Origin: Bacillota bacterium | Lineage (GTDB): Bacteria; Bacillota; Clostridia; Christensenellales; UMGS416 | Assembly: GCA_023421955.1 (NCBI GenBank) | Contig: JAEZSE010000013.1 | Span: 1-30,654, forward strand | DNA length: 30,654 nt | Direction: 5' to 3' | Shown here: piece after piece, positions 1 to 7,738 of the stretch | Numbering within the stretch: the stretch's first letter is position 1 | How the letters are laid out: each line of letters opens with the position of its first letter | Position numbers and translations under genes: made by a program | The notes under the pieces: model-generated | Database searches by the model: none | What the model saw: the letters and a program-made list of their open reading frames with translations, nothing else | What the model was told of the DNA's origin: nothing

Positions 1-1229
1 CAATTCTCGCCCAGCGCTTCGGCTCGCCGGTGATGATTGCCGCAGCCGCTGAGGAAACCGGTGATAACCTGGTCGGCGGGCGCGGCGATGCCTACTGCGG
101 CATGCTGAACGCCTCCTACAACGTGGGCTTGCGCGGCCTGAAGCCCTATATCCCTGAGTATCCGGTGGGTGACGCCGCAGAAATCGCACAAATGATCGCA
201 GGTTTCGTGCCGGTTGCCCGGATCATCCTGGGTCTGAAGAGCCTGAAGATCATCACCTTCGGCCCCCGCCCCTTCGACTTTTTGGCCTGCAACGCCCCGA
301 TTAAGCCGCTGTATGACCTGGGTGTGGAGATCCAGGAAAACTCCGAGCTTGATATGTTTGCCAGTTTCAACGACCACGCCGGAGACAGCCGCATCAAAGA
401 TGTGATCGCCGACATGGAAAAAGAACTGGGCGGCGGCAACAAAATGCCAGGCATCCTGCCGAAACTTGCACAGTTTGAGCTCACGCTGCTGGATTGGGCG
501 GAGAAGAACATCGGCGCGTCCAAGTATGTGGCTTTCGCCAACAAGTGCTGGCCGGCCTTCCAGACTCAGTTCGGCTTTGTGCCCTGCTATGTGAACTCCC
601 GCCTGGTTAGCCGCCTGATTCCGGCCGCCTGCGAAGTGGACATTTATGGCGCACTCAGCGAATACATCATCAGCTGCGCCACCGAAATGCCCGCCACTCT
701 GCTGGACATCAACAACACCGTGCCTTATGACATGTATAACAAAGAGATCAAGGGCAAATACGACTTCACCGAGAACGACGTGTTCATGGGCTTCCATTGC
801 GGCAACACGCCTGCCTGCTATGTGCGCAAGCCCGAGATGCGCCACCAGTTGATCATGCACAGGCTGTTGGAGCCCGACCGCGAGCCCGATATTTCTCGCG
901 GCACGCTGGAGGGCGACCTGATGCCCGGCAACATCACGTTCTTCCGCCTGCAGAGCACTGCCGATGCCAAGCTCCGCAGCTACATTGCCCATGGTGAGAT
1001 CCTGCCCACCGAAACCCGCAGCTTCGGCGGCATCGGCATTTTCGCCATCGCGGAAATGGCTCGGTTCTACCGCCACGTGCTGATTGAGAAGCGGTATCCG
1101 CACCACGGCGCTGTGGCCTTCCAGCAGATCGGCCGCGCGCTTTTCACCGCCCTCAAGATGCTGGGTGTGGAGGAAATTGACTTTAACCAGCCCAAGAGTA
1201 TGCTCTACAAGTCTGAAAACCCCTTCTAA
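1..1229 (+). CDS. L-fucose/L-arabinose isomerase family protein (5' end outside window)
   Basis: The frame is open to the left edge (first complete codon at 3), so this is the C-terminal part, about 409 residues, of a longer protein. A GTG at 30 lies in frame but has no visible ribosome site and is probably internal. The sequence resembles the FucI-like ketol isomerases of Clostridia that interconvert an aldose (L-fucose, L-arabinose or D-arabinose) and its ketose in the cytoplasm. Recognisable parts are the stretch ATEMPATLLDINN, with acidic residues where the family binds its metal, the FHCGNTPACY segment, and the GDLMPGNITFFRLQ segment typical of the C-terminal substrate domain. A strong terminator follows the TAA directly, so this is the last gene of its unit. 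An L-ribulokinase (araB) lies 23 kb away, so a pentose substrate is plausible. The sugar specificity is not decided by sequence. Confidence 0.85.
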   Translation, partial: ILAQRFGSPVMIAAAAEETGDNLVGGRGDAYCGMLNASYNVGLRGLKPYIPEYPVGDAAEIAQMIAGFVPVARIILGLKSLKIITFGPRPFDFLACNAPIKPLYDLGVEIQENSELDMFASFNDHAGDSRIKDVIADMEKELGGGNKMPGILPKLAQFELTLLDWAEKNIGASKYVAFANKCWPAFQTQFGFVPCYVNSRLVSRLIPAACEVDIYGALSEYIISCATEMPATLLDINNTVPYDMYNKEIKGKYDFTENDVFMGFHCGNTPACYVRKPEMRHQLIMHRLLEPDREPDISRGTLEGDLMPGNITFFRLQSTADAKLRSYIAHGEILPTETRSFGGIGIFAIAEMARFYRHVLIEKRYPHHGAVAFQQIGRALFTALKMLGVEEIDFNQPKSMLYKSENPF

Positions 1230-1237
1230 AAAACGCT

Positions 1238-1271
1238 GCCCCCTTCCGTTTCCTGCGGAAGGGGGCTTTTT
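1238..1271 (+). terminator. Rho-independent terminator after isomerase gene
   Basis: An 11-bp perfect stem (1238-1248 with 1256-1266), a 7-nt loop and a run of five T form a textbook intrinsic terminator 9 nt after the isomerase stop codon. Confidence 0.93.
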
Positions 1272-1286
1272 CATTGGGAGGACACC

Positions 1287-1475
1287 ATGAAAACCGCCGC
1301 CTACTTCGCCTTGGGCACCGGCCTGGCTGCCGCCATCGCCGCCATCGTCATCAAACTCCGCACAGTTAGCAAGGCTGGAAAAGCAACAAAGCAGGATGTT
1401 TTCCTGCTTGTGTTTTTGCCACTTTTTGCCTTGCTGATGATCACCAACCTGATTCTGGTCACGCTCTATTTTTAG
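1287..1475 (+). CDS. small two-helix membrane protein
   Basis: This is a 62-residue protein of unknown function. It has a clear ribosome site (GGGAGG, 7 nt before the ATG). Two hydrophobic stretches, at about residues 4-23 and 39-60, are separated by a short basic segment rich in Lys and Arg (RTVSKAGKATKQ), giving a likely helical hairpin with both ends on the same side of the membrane. It starts only 16 nt after the terminator of the isomerase gene. It would be expressed by readthrough or from a promoter buried in the isomerase 3' end; none was recognised. Its TAG overlaps the TAA of the convergent pseudouridine synthase gene by two bases. The ribosome site and helix pattern argue that it is real, but no family was recognised. 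Confidence 0.6.
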   Translation: MKTAAYFALGTGLAAAIAAIVIKLRTVSKAGKATKQDVFLLVFLPLFALLMITNLILVTLYF

Positions 1476-2362
1476 TGTATCCAAAGCTCATTTTCAAACG
1501 GAGCATGCGTCTCCAAAACAACACCCGCCAAATCCGACAGCAGCGGGCATTCCTCTTTTGAAAACAGAAACTCAATCTTGCACGCCCACAGCATCTGCCG
1601 TCGGGCTTTGTGTTGCCGGTTGAAGGCTCGGTCACCATACTTGTCATCGCCCAGGATCGGATGACCCAGATGAGCCATGTGGGCGCGGATTTGGTGTGTA
1701 CGGCCAGTGTGCAGTGTCACCGAGAGCAGCGAGCGGTCTCCATCACTTTTTTGCACGGTGTATTCTGTGACAGCCGTCCTGCCATTGGGCATGGGTTTGT
1801 CATGCACGGATACCACTGCACGAGCGGCATCTTTGACCAGCCACGCCGTCAGCACTGCACGATCGGGCATGGGCCTGCCCCGCACAACGCAACGGTAGCT
1901 CTTGCGGATCTTCCCCTGCTCCATCATCTCACGCACAGCTGTTTCAGCTACGACGCTGCGTGCGAAGATCATCAACCCACCAGTGCCACTGTCTAGCCGG
2001 TGGCATGCCATTGCATCCGACGGCTCCCTTTGTCTAGCAAGCCATTGTGAGACGTGGGTCTCCATATCAGCTTCCCCTTCGGCCTTGGAGAGCACCCCCG
2101 CCGGTTTCACCGCCACCACAACAGCAGGTGAATGCCAAAGCACCTCAAGAGGCGGGCCATCCAGCTTGCGGTCGGGCAGGTATAGCGTCACTTCGTCGCC
2201 GGGTGATAGCTCGACATTGCCCTTCACACGCTGCCCGTTTACCTTGATGTCCTTGCCGGCGAGCAGCGCTGCAGCATCAGTCCTGGAGAGCGCGGGAAAC
2301 GCCTTGGCCAGCCATCCGGACAATAAAGTGGGTTGATCAGATTCGATGACAACTTTTCGCAT
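1472..2362 (-). CDS. RluA-family RNA pseudouridine synthase
   Basis: This 296-residue enzyme would isomerise specific uridines in rRNA (or tRNA) to pseudouridine. Residues 1-65 look like an S4 RNA-binding domain (RTDAAALLAGKDIKVNGQRV, then SPGDEVTLYLP). The catalytic motif HRLDSGTGGL at 121-130 carries the conserved Asp124, and the C-terminal signature TGRTHQIRAHMAHLGHPILG follows. The family usually has HRLDRxTSGL, so the Ser and Gly after HRLD are variants, but the Asp is kept. The ATG at 2362 is chosen because GAGGG lies about 8 nt upstream; an in-frame ATG at 2440 would add 26 residues with no domain match. An extended -10 box (TGATATGAT, complement of 2388-2396) is a weak promoter candidate. 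Which member (RluC, RluD or another) cannot be told. It is convergent with, and slightly overlaps, the small membrane protein gene. Confidence 0.9.
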   Translation of the reverse strand: MRKVVIESDQPTLLSGWLAKAFPALSRTDAAALLAGKDIKVNGQRVKGNVELSPGDEVTLYLPDRKLDGPPLEVLWHSPAVVVAVKPAGVLSKAEGEADMETHVSQWLARQREPSDAMACHRLDSGTGGLMIFARSVVAETAVREMMEQGKIRKSYRCVVRGRPMPDRAVLTAWLVKDAARAVVSVHDKPMPNGRTAVTEYTVQKSDGDRSLLSVTLHTGRTHQIRAHMAHLGHPILGDDKYGDRAFNRQHKARRQMLWACKIEFLFSKEECPLLSDLAGVVLETHAPFENELWIH

Positions 2363-2551
2363 GCAGTAACCCTCTACGATATGCATTATCATATCACCCC
2401 AGCCAATCTGAGCAAACAGGTAAGGACCAAAAAAATGCAACTTATAAAGCGCTTCCTACAACAATGCTCTGGAACGCCTCATATAACCCAATTCAACTAG
2501 AACATAAATAGATCAAATATCAACCACCAGAGATATAATACTGACTCAGTA

Positions 2552-2588
2552 ACAAAAAGAAAATCCTGGAATCCGCATGGATTCCAGG
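2552..2588 (-). terminator. Rho-independent terminator of tRNA-Pro
   Basis: On the minus strand a 10-bp perfect stem (2579-2588 with 2565-2574), a 4-nt loop and a T-rich tail (complement of the A-run 2552-2563) lie just after the tRNA 3' end. The tRNA is therefore a single-gene transcript. Confidence 0.92.
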
Positions 2589-2595
2589 GTTTTCA

Positions 2596-2672
2596 TGGTC
2601 TGGGTGAGAAGACTCGAACTTCCGGCCTCTTGAACCCCATTCAAGCACGCTACCAAACTGCGCCACACCCAG
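2596..2672 (-). tRNA. tRNA-Pro (anticodon GGG)
   Basis: This is a 77-nt cloverleaf read on the minus strand. The acceptor stem CTGGGTG/CACCCAG is perfect. The D stem is GCGC/GCGT. The anticodon stem CTTGA/TCAAG encloses a 7-nt loop with T33 and anticodon GGG. The T stem GGAAG/CTTCT, with one G-T pair, closes a TTCGAGT loop. Discriminator A73 is followed by an encoded CCA (complement of 2596-2598). C at position 1 and the overall sequence match bacterial proline tRNAs. The anticodon reads CCC and CCU codons. It has its own promoter upstream and terminator downstream. Confidence 0.95.
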
Positions 2673-2690
2673 TTATTTGATGCAGATGGT

Positions 2691-2719
2691 ATTATACATG
2701 GATTCAAGACATATTTCAA
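2691..2719 (-). promoter_or_regulatory. sigma-A-type promoter of tRNA-Pro
   Basis: On the minus strand TTGAAA (complement of 2714-2719), a 17-nt spacer and TATAAT (complement of 2691-2696) end about 18 nt before the first tRNA base. Confidence 0.85.
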
Positions 2720-2763
2720 GTAAAAATTCATGATGAGTGAGTTTTTGAGGTGAAGGCGCAAAC

Positions 2764-3588
2764 TCAACTGCCCAGCAATGGCTGATACATCATCATCGCA
2801 TTGTTCTCTGTGATAAACTCTTCACGGATCACATACCCCTCCCCATCTAGCACCCTTCTCCAGATCTCATTATGGCGCACATACCCGCCCCATGGGTTGC
2901 TGATGATCCGGTGATCCTGATCGAACACTTCGTAATGCTCCAGCTGTTCCGCCGAGGTGCGCCACTGGCCCTCCAGCCGGTCTCCCTCCAGCCACACCAA
3001 CAGCTGGTACGGGTTACCCGTATCGTTGCGAATCTGAAGATCCAGGTAATTCCAAGCGCAAGTGGCACCGCTGCCGAAGGGTTGGGTGCGGCTGGAATCG
3101 GGGAACACATCATAACTGTGGCGGTGGCGCTCGGTTACGGTGAGTGGGGTGTGTAATGCCATCCAGTAGATGAGGTTGGTCATCTGGCACAGGCCGCCAC
3201 CAACACCGGGTTGGAAACCGCCACCGCAAAGCACCATGCCGGGCAGGTAGCCCTTGCGGGTGGTGGGCTTGCCCACCAGCCGCCAGAAAGAAAATGTCTC
3301 CCCTGGCAACACAACAATGCCGTTTAGCTTTGCAGCCGCCAAGCGGAGGTTGGTGAGCTTGTTCACTTGCAGCCACATATCTACATTCGCAAGCCTGCGG
3401 AGCATCGGTGTGCTGTGAGCGGCACCGATATGGGGTAATTGGGTAGCGCAGATTGCGCTTGCATAACGCACCCCGTCAAACCACCAGCGGAGCCACCGGG
3501 CCAGACAATACAGCATCCTGCCCGCATGTTTCCTGAAGTTTGACCGTTTTATGGGTTTAGGCTGCTGCATTCTTTCCGTGATCACCAT
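2764..3588 (-). CDS. VanW family protein
   Basis: This 274-residue protein is close to the usual VanW length (about 275). VanW was first seen as an accessory gene in vanB vancomycin-resistance clusters; its biochemical role is unknown, and homologues are common in Clostridia without resistance. Shared family blocks are LNGIVVLPGETFSFWRLVG at about 88-106, GGGLCQMTNLIYWMALHTPL at 130-149 and the C-terminal LQIRNDTGNPYQLLVWL. The start at 3588 is chosen because GGAGG stands 9 nt upstream; upstream in-frame starts would place the ribosome site inside the gene. No signal peptide is obvious; the N-terminus is basic and Trp-rich. No vanR, vanS, vanH, ligase or vanX gene is nearby, so a resistance role is not supported. 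About 200 nt separate it from the upstream GNAT gene. Confidence 0.9.
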   Translation of the reverse strand: MVITERMQQPKPIKRSNFRKHAGRMLYCLARWLRWWFDGVRYASAICATQLPHIGAAHSTPMLRRLANVDMWLQVNKLTNLRLAAAKLNGIVVLPGETFSFWRLVGKPTTRKGYLPGMVLCGGGFQPGVGGGLCQMTNLIYWMALHTPLTVTERHRHSYDVFPDSSRTQPFGSGATCAWNYLDLQIRNDTGNPYQLLVWLEGDRLEGQWRTSAEQLEHYEVFDQDHRIISNPWGGYVRHNEIWRRVLDGEGYVIREEFITENNAMMMYQPLLGS

Positions 3589-3792
3589 CGCACACATCCT
3601 CCATACAATTGTTTTGGAACGCACAGAAAACAAACCCTATGGACATCGCGTTTTGCTCTCCATAGTGTGATCCATCAGACAATTCCATTGTTTTTGGGAA
3701 CTGCCATTTCTGACGATGGCGCTCAGTGAATAGTTCCTGAATATGGAAGACAGCAGAAGGTTTTCCTTCCGCTGCAATTCGCAAATGCGTTA

Positions 3793-4761
3793 TCAGATGA
3801 TCCTGTCATCAATGACCCGCACTGGGCTAAACAAAAAAGAAGTGAAGTGCTTCTGCCAGAACCGGCTGCCATGGTTGTTAAACGATTCATAATCCACAGT
3901 GAGCCGCTCCTGCCCTCGATCCCGTAGCCATTCCACGATTGCCTGCAGCAACTGTGACGCGGCTCCCGTTCCACGGGCAGCCGGCGCAGTGAAAGCCCCT
4001 GTGACATGATAAGTGCCTGCATCCCTGGTGGCAAATGAATTGCCGCAGCCCTGGCTCACCCGCATGTAGGAGACCACTTCACCGCCTGCATATGCCGCCC
4101 ACAGGTGGTTCCCATCCTCCTCCAGCCACCGCCTGAATTCTCCGGCGTTGCTCTCCACATCCACATGTGGCATAAAAAGCGGCGCGCTGCGATAATACTC
4201 ACAATGCTTAGTATGGAGAGTGAACAAGCCTTCCGCTTCCTCCGGCGCAGCTTTACGGATGATGAGGCCGGTGTTCTCAACAAGCCCGGTCACATCGGTG
4301 AGTGGGCGCACAGCATCCACGCAGCGCAAGCCGAAGCCCAGCCAATACCAAGTGTCCTGCGCCTCGATGTCGTGAGCCCAAAACGAGAGACTGTGGGTCA
4401 GACGCTTTTCCCCCACCCACACTGCAGAAGCGGCTTCATACAGTCTTTGGTAGATAAGCCGCCGGTCCGCACCGGCAGCGCAATGACCGTGGGGAGGCAC
4501 ATAAACGCCGTTGTGGCTGCTAAAGAATTCATGAATCGGGTAACCGGCCAGGAACCCAACAAGCCTGCCTTCCTGCATAGCCGCAAAGCCAGGCAGTTCG
4601 GTGGTAGCTTCCGCAAGGGCCGCAATCGACTGGACCATCGCCTCAGCATCCTCATATACAGGCAGGGCAGGAATTGACTGACGCTCAATGCGGTAACCGG
4701 CCAGCACCATCATTGCCGCATCTTGTGCATACGCTGTTTGAAAAGGAACAATATCCAACAT
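3793..4761 (-). CDS. GNAT-family N-acetyltransferase (two-lobed)
   Basis: This 322-residue protein is about twice the usual length of one GNAT domain. The C-terminal half carries the acetyl-CoA loop ARGTGAASQLLQAIVEWL (about residues 258-275), the R/Q-x-x-G-x-A motif of the fold. The N-terminal half (GFAAMQEGRLVGFLAG at about 58-73) resembles a degenerate GNAT lobe, giving a tandem arrangement as in other double-GNAT enzymes. The acceptor is unknown: small amine, antibiotic or protein are all possible. GAGG lies 5 nt before the ATG. It is transcribed alone from a promoter at 4796-4824 whose -35 region is covered by a perfect palindrome, so it may be repressor-controlled. Confidence 0.75.
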   Translation of the reverse strand: MLDIVPFQTAYAQDAAMMVLAGYRIERQSIPALPVYEDAEAMVQSIAALAEATTELPGFAAMQEGRLVGFLAGYPIHEFFSSHNGVYVPPHGHCAAGADRRLIYQRLYEAASAVWVGEKRLTHSLSFWAHDIEAQDTWYWLGFGLRCVDAVRPLTDVTGLVENTGLIIRKAAPEEAEGLFTLHTKHCEYYRSAPLFMPHVDVESNAGEFRRWLEEDGNHLWAAYAGGEVVSYMRVSQGCGNSFATRDAGTYHVTGAFTAPAARGTGAASQLLQAIVEWLRDRGQERLTVDYESFNNHGSRFWQKHFTSFLFSPVRVIDDRII

Positions 4762-4795
4762 GACAGCCTCATAAGGTGTTTTAGCTTGGCTCCTT

Positions 4796-4824
4796 ATTAT
4801 ACCAACATATACACATTCTGAGAA
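4796..4824 (-). promoter_or_regulatory. promoter of GNAT gene
   Basis: On the minus strand TTCTCA (complement of 4819-4824), a 17-nt spacer and TATAAT (complement of 4796-4801) lie about 35 nt before the start codon. Confidence 0.65.
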
Positions 4825-4826
4825 TG
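4814..4826. promoter_or_regulatory. palindromic operator candidate
   Basis: CATTCT-G-AGAATG is a perfect 6+1+6 inverted repeat that fully covers the -35 box of the GNAT promoter. This is the usual position for a repressor site. The binding protein is unknown. Confidence 0.4.
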
Positions 4827-4842
4827 AGGTGATGATGGCTCG

Positions 4843-5721
4843 TTAAATACTTCTCATCGCTTTCTTGAGCTCTATCTCAGCCCCGTGATCAAGCAACGCC
4901 TGCACGATCTGTTCCTCATCAAGCGTACCCAAATGGTGGCAGTCTGTGTCCACCACGTTAACAATGTGGAAATAGCCCAGTGAAAACCGCCGTGCCAGGT
5001 CTCCCAGACGCATATCTGCCCGGGCAATCAAGTGGCGCACCGGCAATGCAGACGATTGTTGCAAGCTAACCCGCTTACCAGTAATGCCCTTATAAAAAAG
5101 CCAGGGGGCCTGAGAATATTCACGCCAGGCAGCGAAGCAAAGAAACACCGCCATCAACAGCAGCGACAGGTTCATTGTGCCGTCCAATGCGGTCCATATA
5201 AAGAGCAGGCCAAGCGCAGCCGAAACCATAATGCCGGATATGGCACAACCCCGCGTAACCCGCACCGGGTCGAAATGCCTGGAAAGCAAACCCCGTAGGA
5301 TCCGCCCTCCGTCCAACGGAAGCGCCGGAAGCAGGTTTAAGGCGGCAAGGCCAAGATTGATATCCACAAAGAAGCGCAGTTGTTCCTTAGGCAGCGGGAA
5401 GAGGCGATCGATGGAAAGAGCGGCCATCAGCAAGATCAGATTGCATGTCGGGCCAGCCACCGCAATGACAGCCTCCGCGGTGGGGTTCAGTTCAAACATA
5501 CCGTCTACGCGGGCGACCCCGCCGAAGGGCAGCAACTCAATCTGCCGGGTCGGAAATCCGAATGCCTTCGCAGCTAAGGCGTGGCAACCCTCATGCAGCA
5601 GCACCAGCGCAAAAGATAACAAGTAAACCGTCATATAGCCGGTGAGCGCCGCGACAAACATCACAACAACAAACAGCCAGTTGGCGCGGATTTCACACCC
5701 GGCGATCACAGCGATCCGCAT
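4843..5721 (-). CDS. spoIVFB: stage IV sporulation protein FB, site-2 (M50) membrane protease
   Basis: This 292-residue polytopic membrane metalloprotease matches the B. subtilis SpoIVFB length (288). In that organism it cleaves pro-sigma-K inside the outer forespore membrane, turning on late mother-cell genes. The zinc site HEGCH is at 43-47 within a membrane helix, and the second site, NLLPALPLDGGR, is at 129-140 with Asp137 as third ligand. LPFGGVARVDG at 64-74 is also typical of the family. The C-terminal part, from about residue 215, resembles a CBS domain, which in SpoIVFB senses ATP. Its ATG directly abuts the TGA of spoIVFA with no spacer, so the two are translationally coupled. Adjacency to the partner gene is the strongest evidence for this identity over a generic M50 protease. 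Confidence 0.88.
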   Translation of the reverse strand: MRIAVIAGCEIRANWLFVVVMFVAALTGYMTVYLLSFALVLLHEGCHALAAKAFGFPTRQIELLPFGGVARVDGMFELNPTAEAVIAVAGPTCNLILLMAALSIDRLFPLPKEQLRFFVDINLGLAALNLLPALPLDGGRILRGLLSRHFDPVRVTRGCAISGIMVSAALGLLFIWTALDGTMNLSLLLMAVFLCFAAWREYSQAPWLFYKGITGKRVSLQQSSALPVRHLIARADMRLGDLARRFSLGYFHIVNVVDTDCHHLGTLDEEQIVQALLDHGAEIELKKAMRSI

Positions 5722-6474
5722 TCAGTCGCCCTGCTTTCTAAGATAAGGGCGGGGGTCCAGCGCGACGCCGTCATGATACGCCATAAACTTGAGTGTTTTG
5801 TTGCGGATCGAGCCAATACGCTCGCCAGCCAGCACCGTGCGACCAGTTTTAACTTCAGGAGTCACGCCGGCATACCAGGTCTCATAACCTTCCTGATGTC
5901 GGAGAATCATCAGTGTGCCAAATTCACTGCTCTCGCCAGAATAAAAGACCTGACCATCGGCCGCTGCAAGCACCGGGGTCAGCGCATCATACACCTCGAT
6001 ATTGATTACATACTGCGCAGACCCACCAGTTTCAATGGCCATATCCTTGATGGGCGGCACAAAGCCCTGATCCTCAGGGCTGAACACAGGCGTGCTGTCC
6101 GCAAAGAAATCTCCGACGAACTTCAATTTCCCAAGCGCCTTGTCAATCTCTGATTGATCGGTGAGAGCCGAATCCAGGCCGGCGAGCACCTCAGTAGTCT
6201 GTGGAATATCCACAGCCTTCAACACCAAAACAGTCACGATCACCAAGCCGCAGATCACGGCCTGCACTGTGATCGTGTTCATAGAGGGCGGCGGTTTTTT
6301 ACCACTTCTGCTTCCGTTGCGCCCATCGCCGCCCCGTCCTGTCTTTTCTCTTAACCACTGTCTGGCATTCCATGGCTCCCGGATTCTGCCTTCACTGGTC
6401 TTGCCGACCACACGCATCGGCCCGGTTTTGAGCCTTGGCATGCGAGTCTGGCCTATCTCTCTGTCATCCATCAT
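5722..6474 (-). CDS. spoIVFA: stage IV sporulation protein FA, degenerate M23-domain regulator
   Basis: This 250-residue single-pass membrane protein has a basic cytoplasmic N-terminus (1-64), one hydrophobic helix at about 66-87, and an extracytoplasmic LytM/M23-like domain at about 145-245. The metallopeptidase residues are missing: the usual YAHL histidine position reads YAGV and no HxGxD motif is present. It is therefore a non-catalytic scaffold, as known for SpoIVFA, which anchors and inhibits SpoIVFB together with BofA until SpoIVB cuts it. The start at 6474 is preferred because AAGGGG lies 6 nt upstream; an ATG at 6507 has no such site. A TTGACC box (complement of 6556-6561) with poorly spaced A+T-rich -10 candidates lies upstream; a sigma-E promoter would be expected from B. 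subtilis but was not clearly seen. Confidence 0.82.
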   Translation of the reverse strand: MMDDREIGQTRMPRLKTGPMRVVGKTSEGRIREPWNARQWLREKTGRGGDGRNGSRSGKKPPPSMNTITVQAVICGLVIVTVLVLKAVDIPQTTEVLAGLDSALTDQSEIDKALGKLKFVGDFFADSTPVFSPEDQGFVPPIKDMAIETGGSAQYVINIEVYDALTPVLAAADGQVFYSGESSEFGTLMILRHQEGYETWYAGVTPEVKTGRTVLAGERIGSIRNKTLKFMAYHDGVALDPRPYLRKQGD

Positions 6475-6584
6475 GGTATCCCCCTTGGTCAGCACCTTCG
6501 TATCCATATATATTCAGGGGGGCGGTGGATTATTTGTATATAGGAGCGGAAAGAGGGTCAAGGCATCAGGTTGCATCAGAGATG

Positions 6585-6614
6585 TTGATGCGGAAAAGGG
6601 GGTGGGAGTATAAT
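6585..6614 (+). promoter_or_regulatory. promoter of WYL regulator gene
   Basis: TTGATG (6585-6590), an 18-nt spacer and a perfect TATAAT (6609-6614) would give a leader of about 125 nt before the TTG start at 6748. Confidence 0.6.
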
Positions 6615-6747
6615 GCCAATATTGTGCAGATAAAACAGGAGTTTGTCGAGCAGCTATGAACGACGGTTGTAGGTCGGGAAAGTACCTTCGTATGTAAAAA
6701 GAAGCAATGATATTACTAAAATAAGAAAGGGAGCGGGGTGATCATAC

Positions 6748-7671
6748 TTGAAAATCGACCGCCTTATCGGAATTACAATGTATCTGTTGAACCGCAATGT
6801 CGTTTCGGCTAAGGAACTCGCCGAGCGGTTTGAGGTATCGATCCGTACGATTGTGCGCGATGTAGATGCTCTCTCCGTCGCTGGTATTCCGATATCATCA
6901 TCGACCGGGGCATCGGGCGGATATGAAATACTTGACACTTTCAAGTTGAATAAGCAGATTACCACGATGGAAGATTATCTTTTTATCATCACCGCACTTA
7001 AAGGTATGAGTTCGGCTTATGACAACAAAAAAATCAATACAACGCTGGAAAAGTTGTTGACCGCAGGGCATTACAACGATGAGGAACAACGGGTATTCAT
7101 TGATTTCGGCGTTATTAGGGAAGGCGAAAAAATTACCGAATATGTGCGTGAAATCGAAGAAGCAATTCATAATAAACGCATAGTCGAGTTTGATTATACC
7201 GACACCGCAGGACAAAAAAGACATAGGACGGTTGAGCCGCTGGCGTTGAACTACCGATGGTACGCTTGGTATCTGCTGGCCTATTGTACCGATAAATACG
7301 ATTACCGCATCTTCAAGCTCAACCGCTTATCGGAACTAACTGTTACCGATCAACCGATAAACTACGAACACGGAAATGTCCCGGAACTGTTGGAAAAACA
7401 ATGGAGCAACGATACCCGCCGATATATCCCCATGAAATTACTGTGCAAAGCGGAAGCGCGCGTTCCCATAATGGAATACATGAAAGGAACAATCGTCGAA
7501 GAACGTGGGAACGGTGATTTTGTTCTGGTGACGCACGTAATAGAAAGCGACCGGTTGTGGTACTCCCTGCTCCTGGGGTTCGGTGATTCGGTGGAGGTGC
7601 TGGAACCGCAGGAGGTTATTGATATACTCAAAGAAAAAACTTTGCAAATTCAAAATCTTTACAGAGATTAG
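6748..7671 (+). CDS. HTH/WYL-domain transcriptional regulator
   Basis: This 307-residue DNA-binding protein has a winged helix-turn-helix at 1-60 (SAKELAERFEVSIRTIVRDV at 20-39, then ASGGYE at 55-60, the wing) and a WYL ligand-binding domain at about 135-200 with the name-giving Trp174-Tyr175-Leu176 and the downstream YRIFKLNRL segment. A WCX-like C-terminal region follows (EVLEPQEVIDILKEK). The YafY-like family binds palindromic operators and responds to small molecules or nucleic acids. Translation starts at a TTG with GGGGTGAT about 5 nt upstream. It precedes an isochorismatase-like gene in the same direction, and the perfect palindrome at 7672-7687 is a likely binding site. Base composition is more A+T-rich than its neighbours, suggesting acquisition from outside. 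Confidence 0.9.
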   Translation: MKIDRLIGITMYLLNRNVVSAKELAERFEVSIRTIVRDVDALSVAGIPISSSTGASGGYEILDTFKLNKQITTMEDYLFIITALKGMSSAYDNKKINTTLEKLLTAGHYNDEEQRVFIDFGVIREGEKITEYVREIEEAIHNKRIVEFDYTDTAGQKRHRTVEPLALNYRWYAWYLLAYCTDKYDYRIFKLNRLSELTVTDQPINYEHGNVPELLEKQWSNDTRRYIPMKLLCKAEARVPIMEYMKGTIVEERGNGDFVLVTHVIESDRLWYSLLLGFGDSVEVLEPQEVIDILKEKTLQIQNLYRD

Positions 7672-7687
7672 CGACAACCTGTTGTCG
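7672..7687. promoter_or_regulatory. perfect palindrome, likely WYL-regulator operator
   Basis: CGACAAC-CT-GTTGTCG is a perfect 7+2+7 inverted repeat beginning one base after the regulator stop codon. It overlaps the place where a -35 box would sit for the TATAAT at 7700-7705 in front of the hydrolase gene. No good -35 hexamer is present, which fits a promoter needing, or blocked by, a regulator. That the WYL protein binds here is inference. Confidence 0.55.
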
Positions 7688-7738
7688 TTAATAGTCCGTT
7701 ATAATAGCGGTAAACAAACACACTTAGGAGGAGCCCCT

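Noticed and set aside
2546..2767. A 73-codon minus-strand open frame over the tRNA
   Set aside because: It runs through tRNA-Pro, its promoter and its terminator, so it is not a protein gene.
2764..3588. Vancomycin-resistance locus suggested by VanW
   Set aside because: No ligase, dehydrogenase, dipeptidase or two-component genes are present; VanW homologues are common in sensitive Clostridia.
3703..3720. Hairpin GCCAT...ATGGC as terminator of the GNAT gene
   Set aside because: Only five base pairs with an 8-nt loop and no adjacent T tract on the correct strand.
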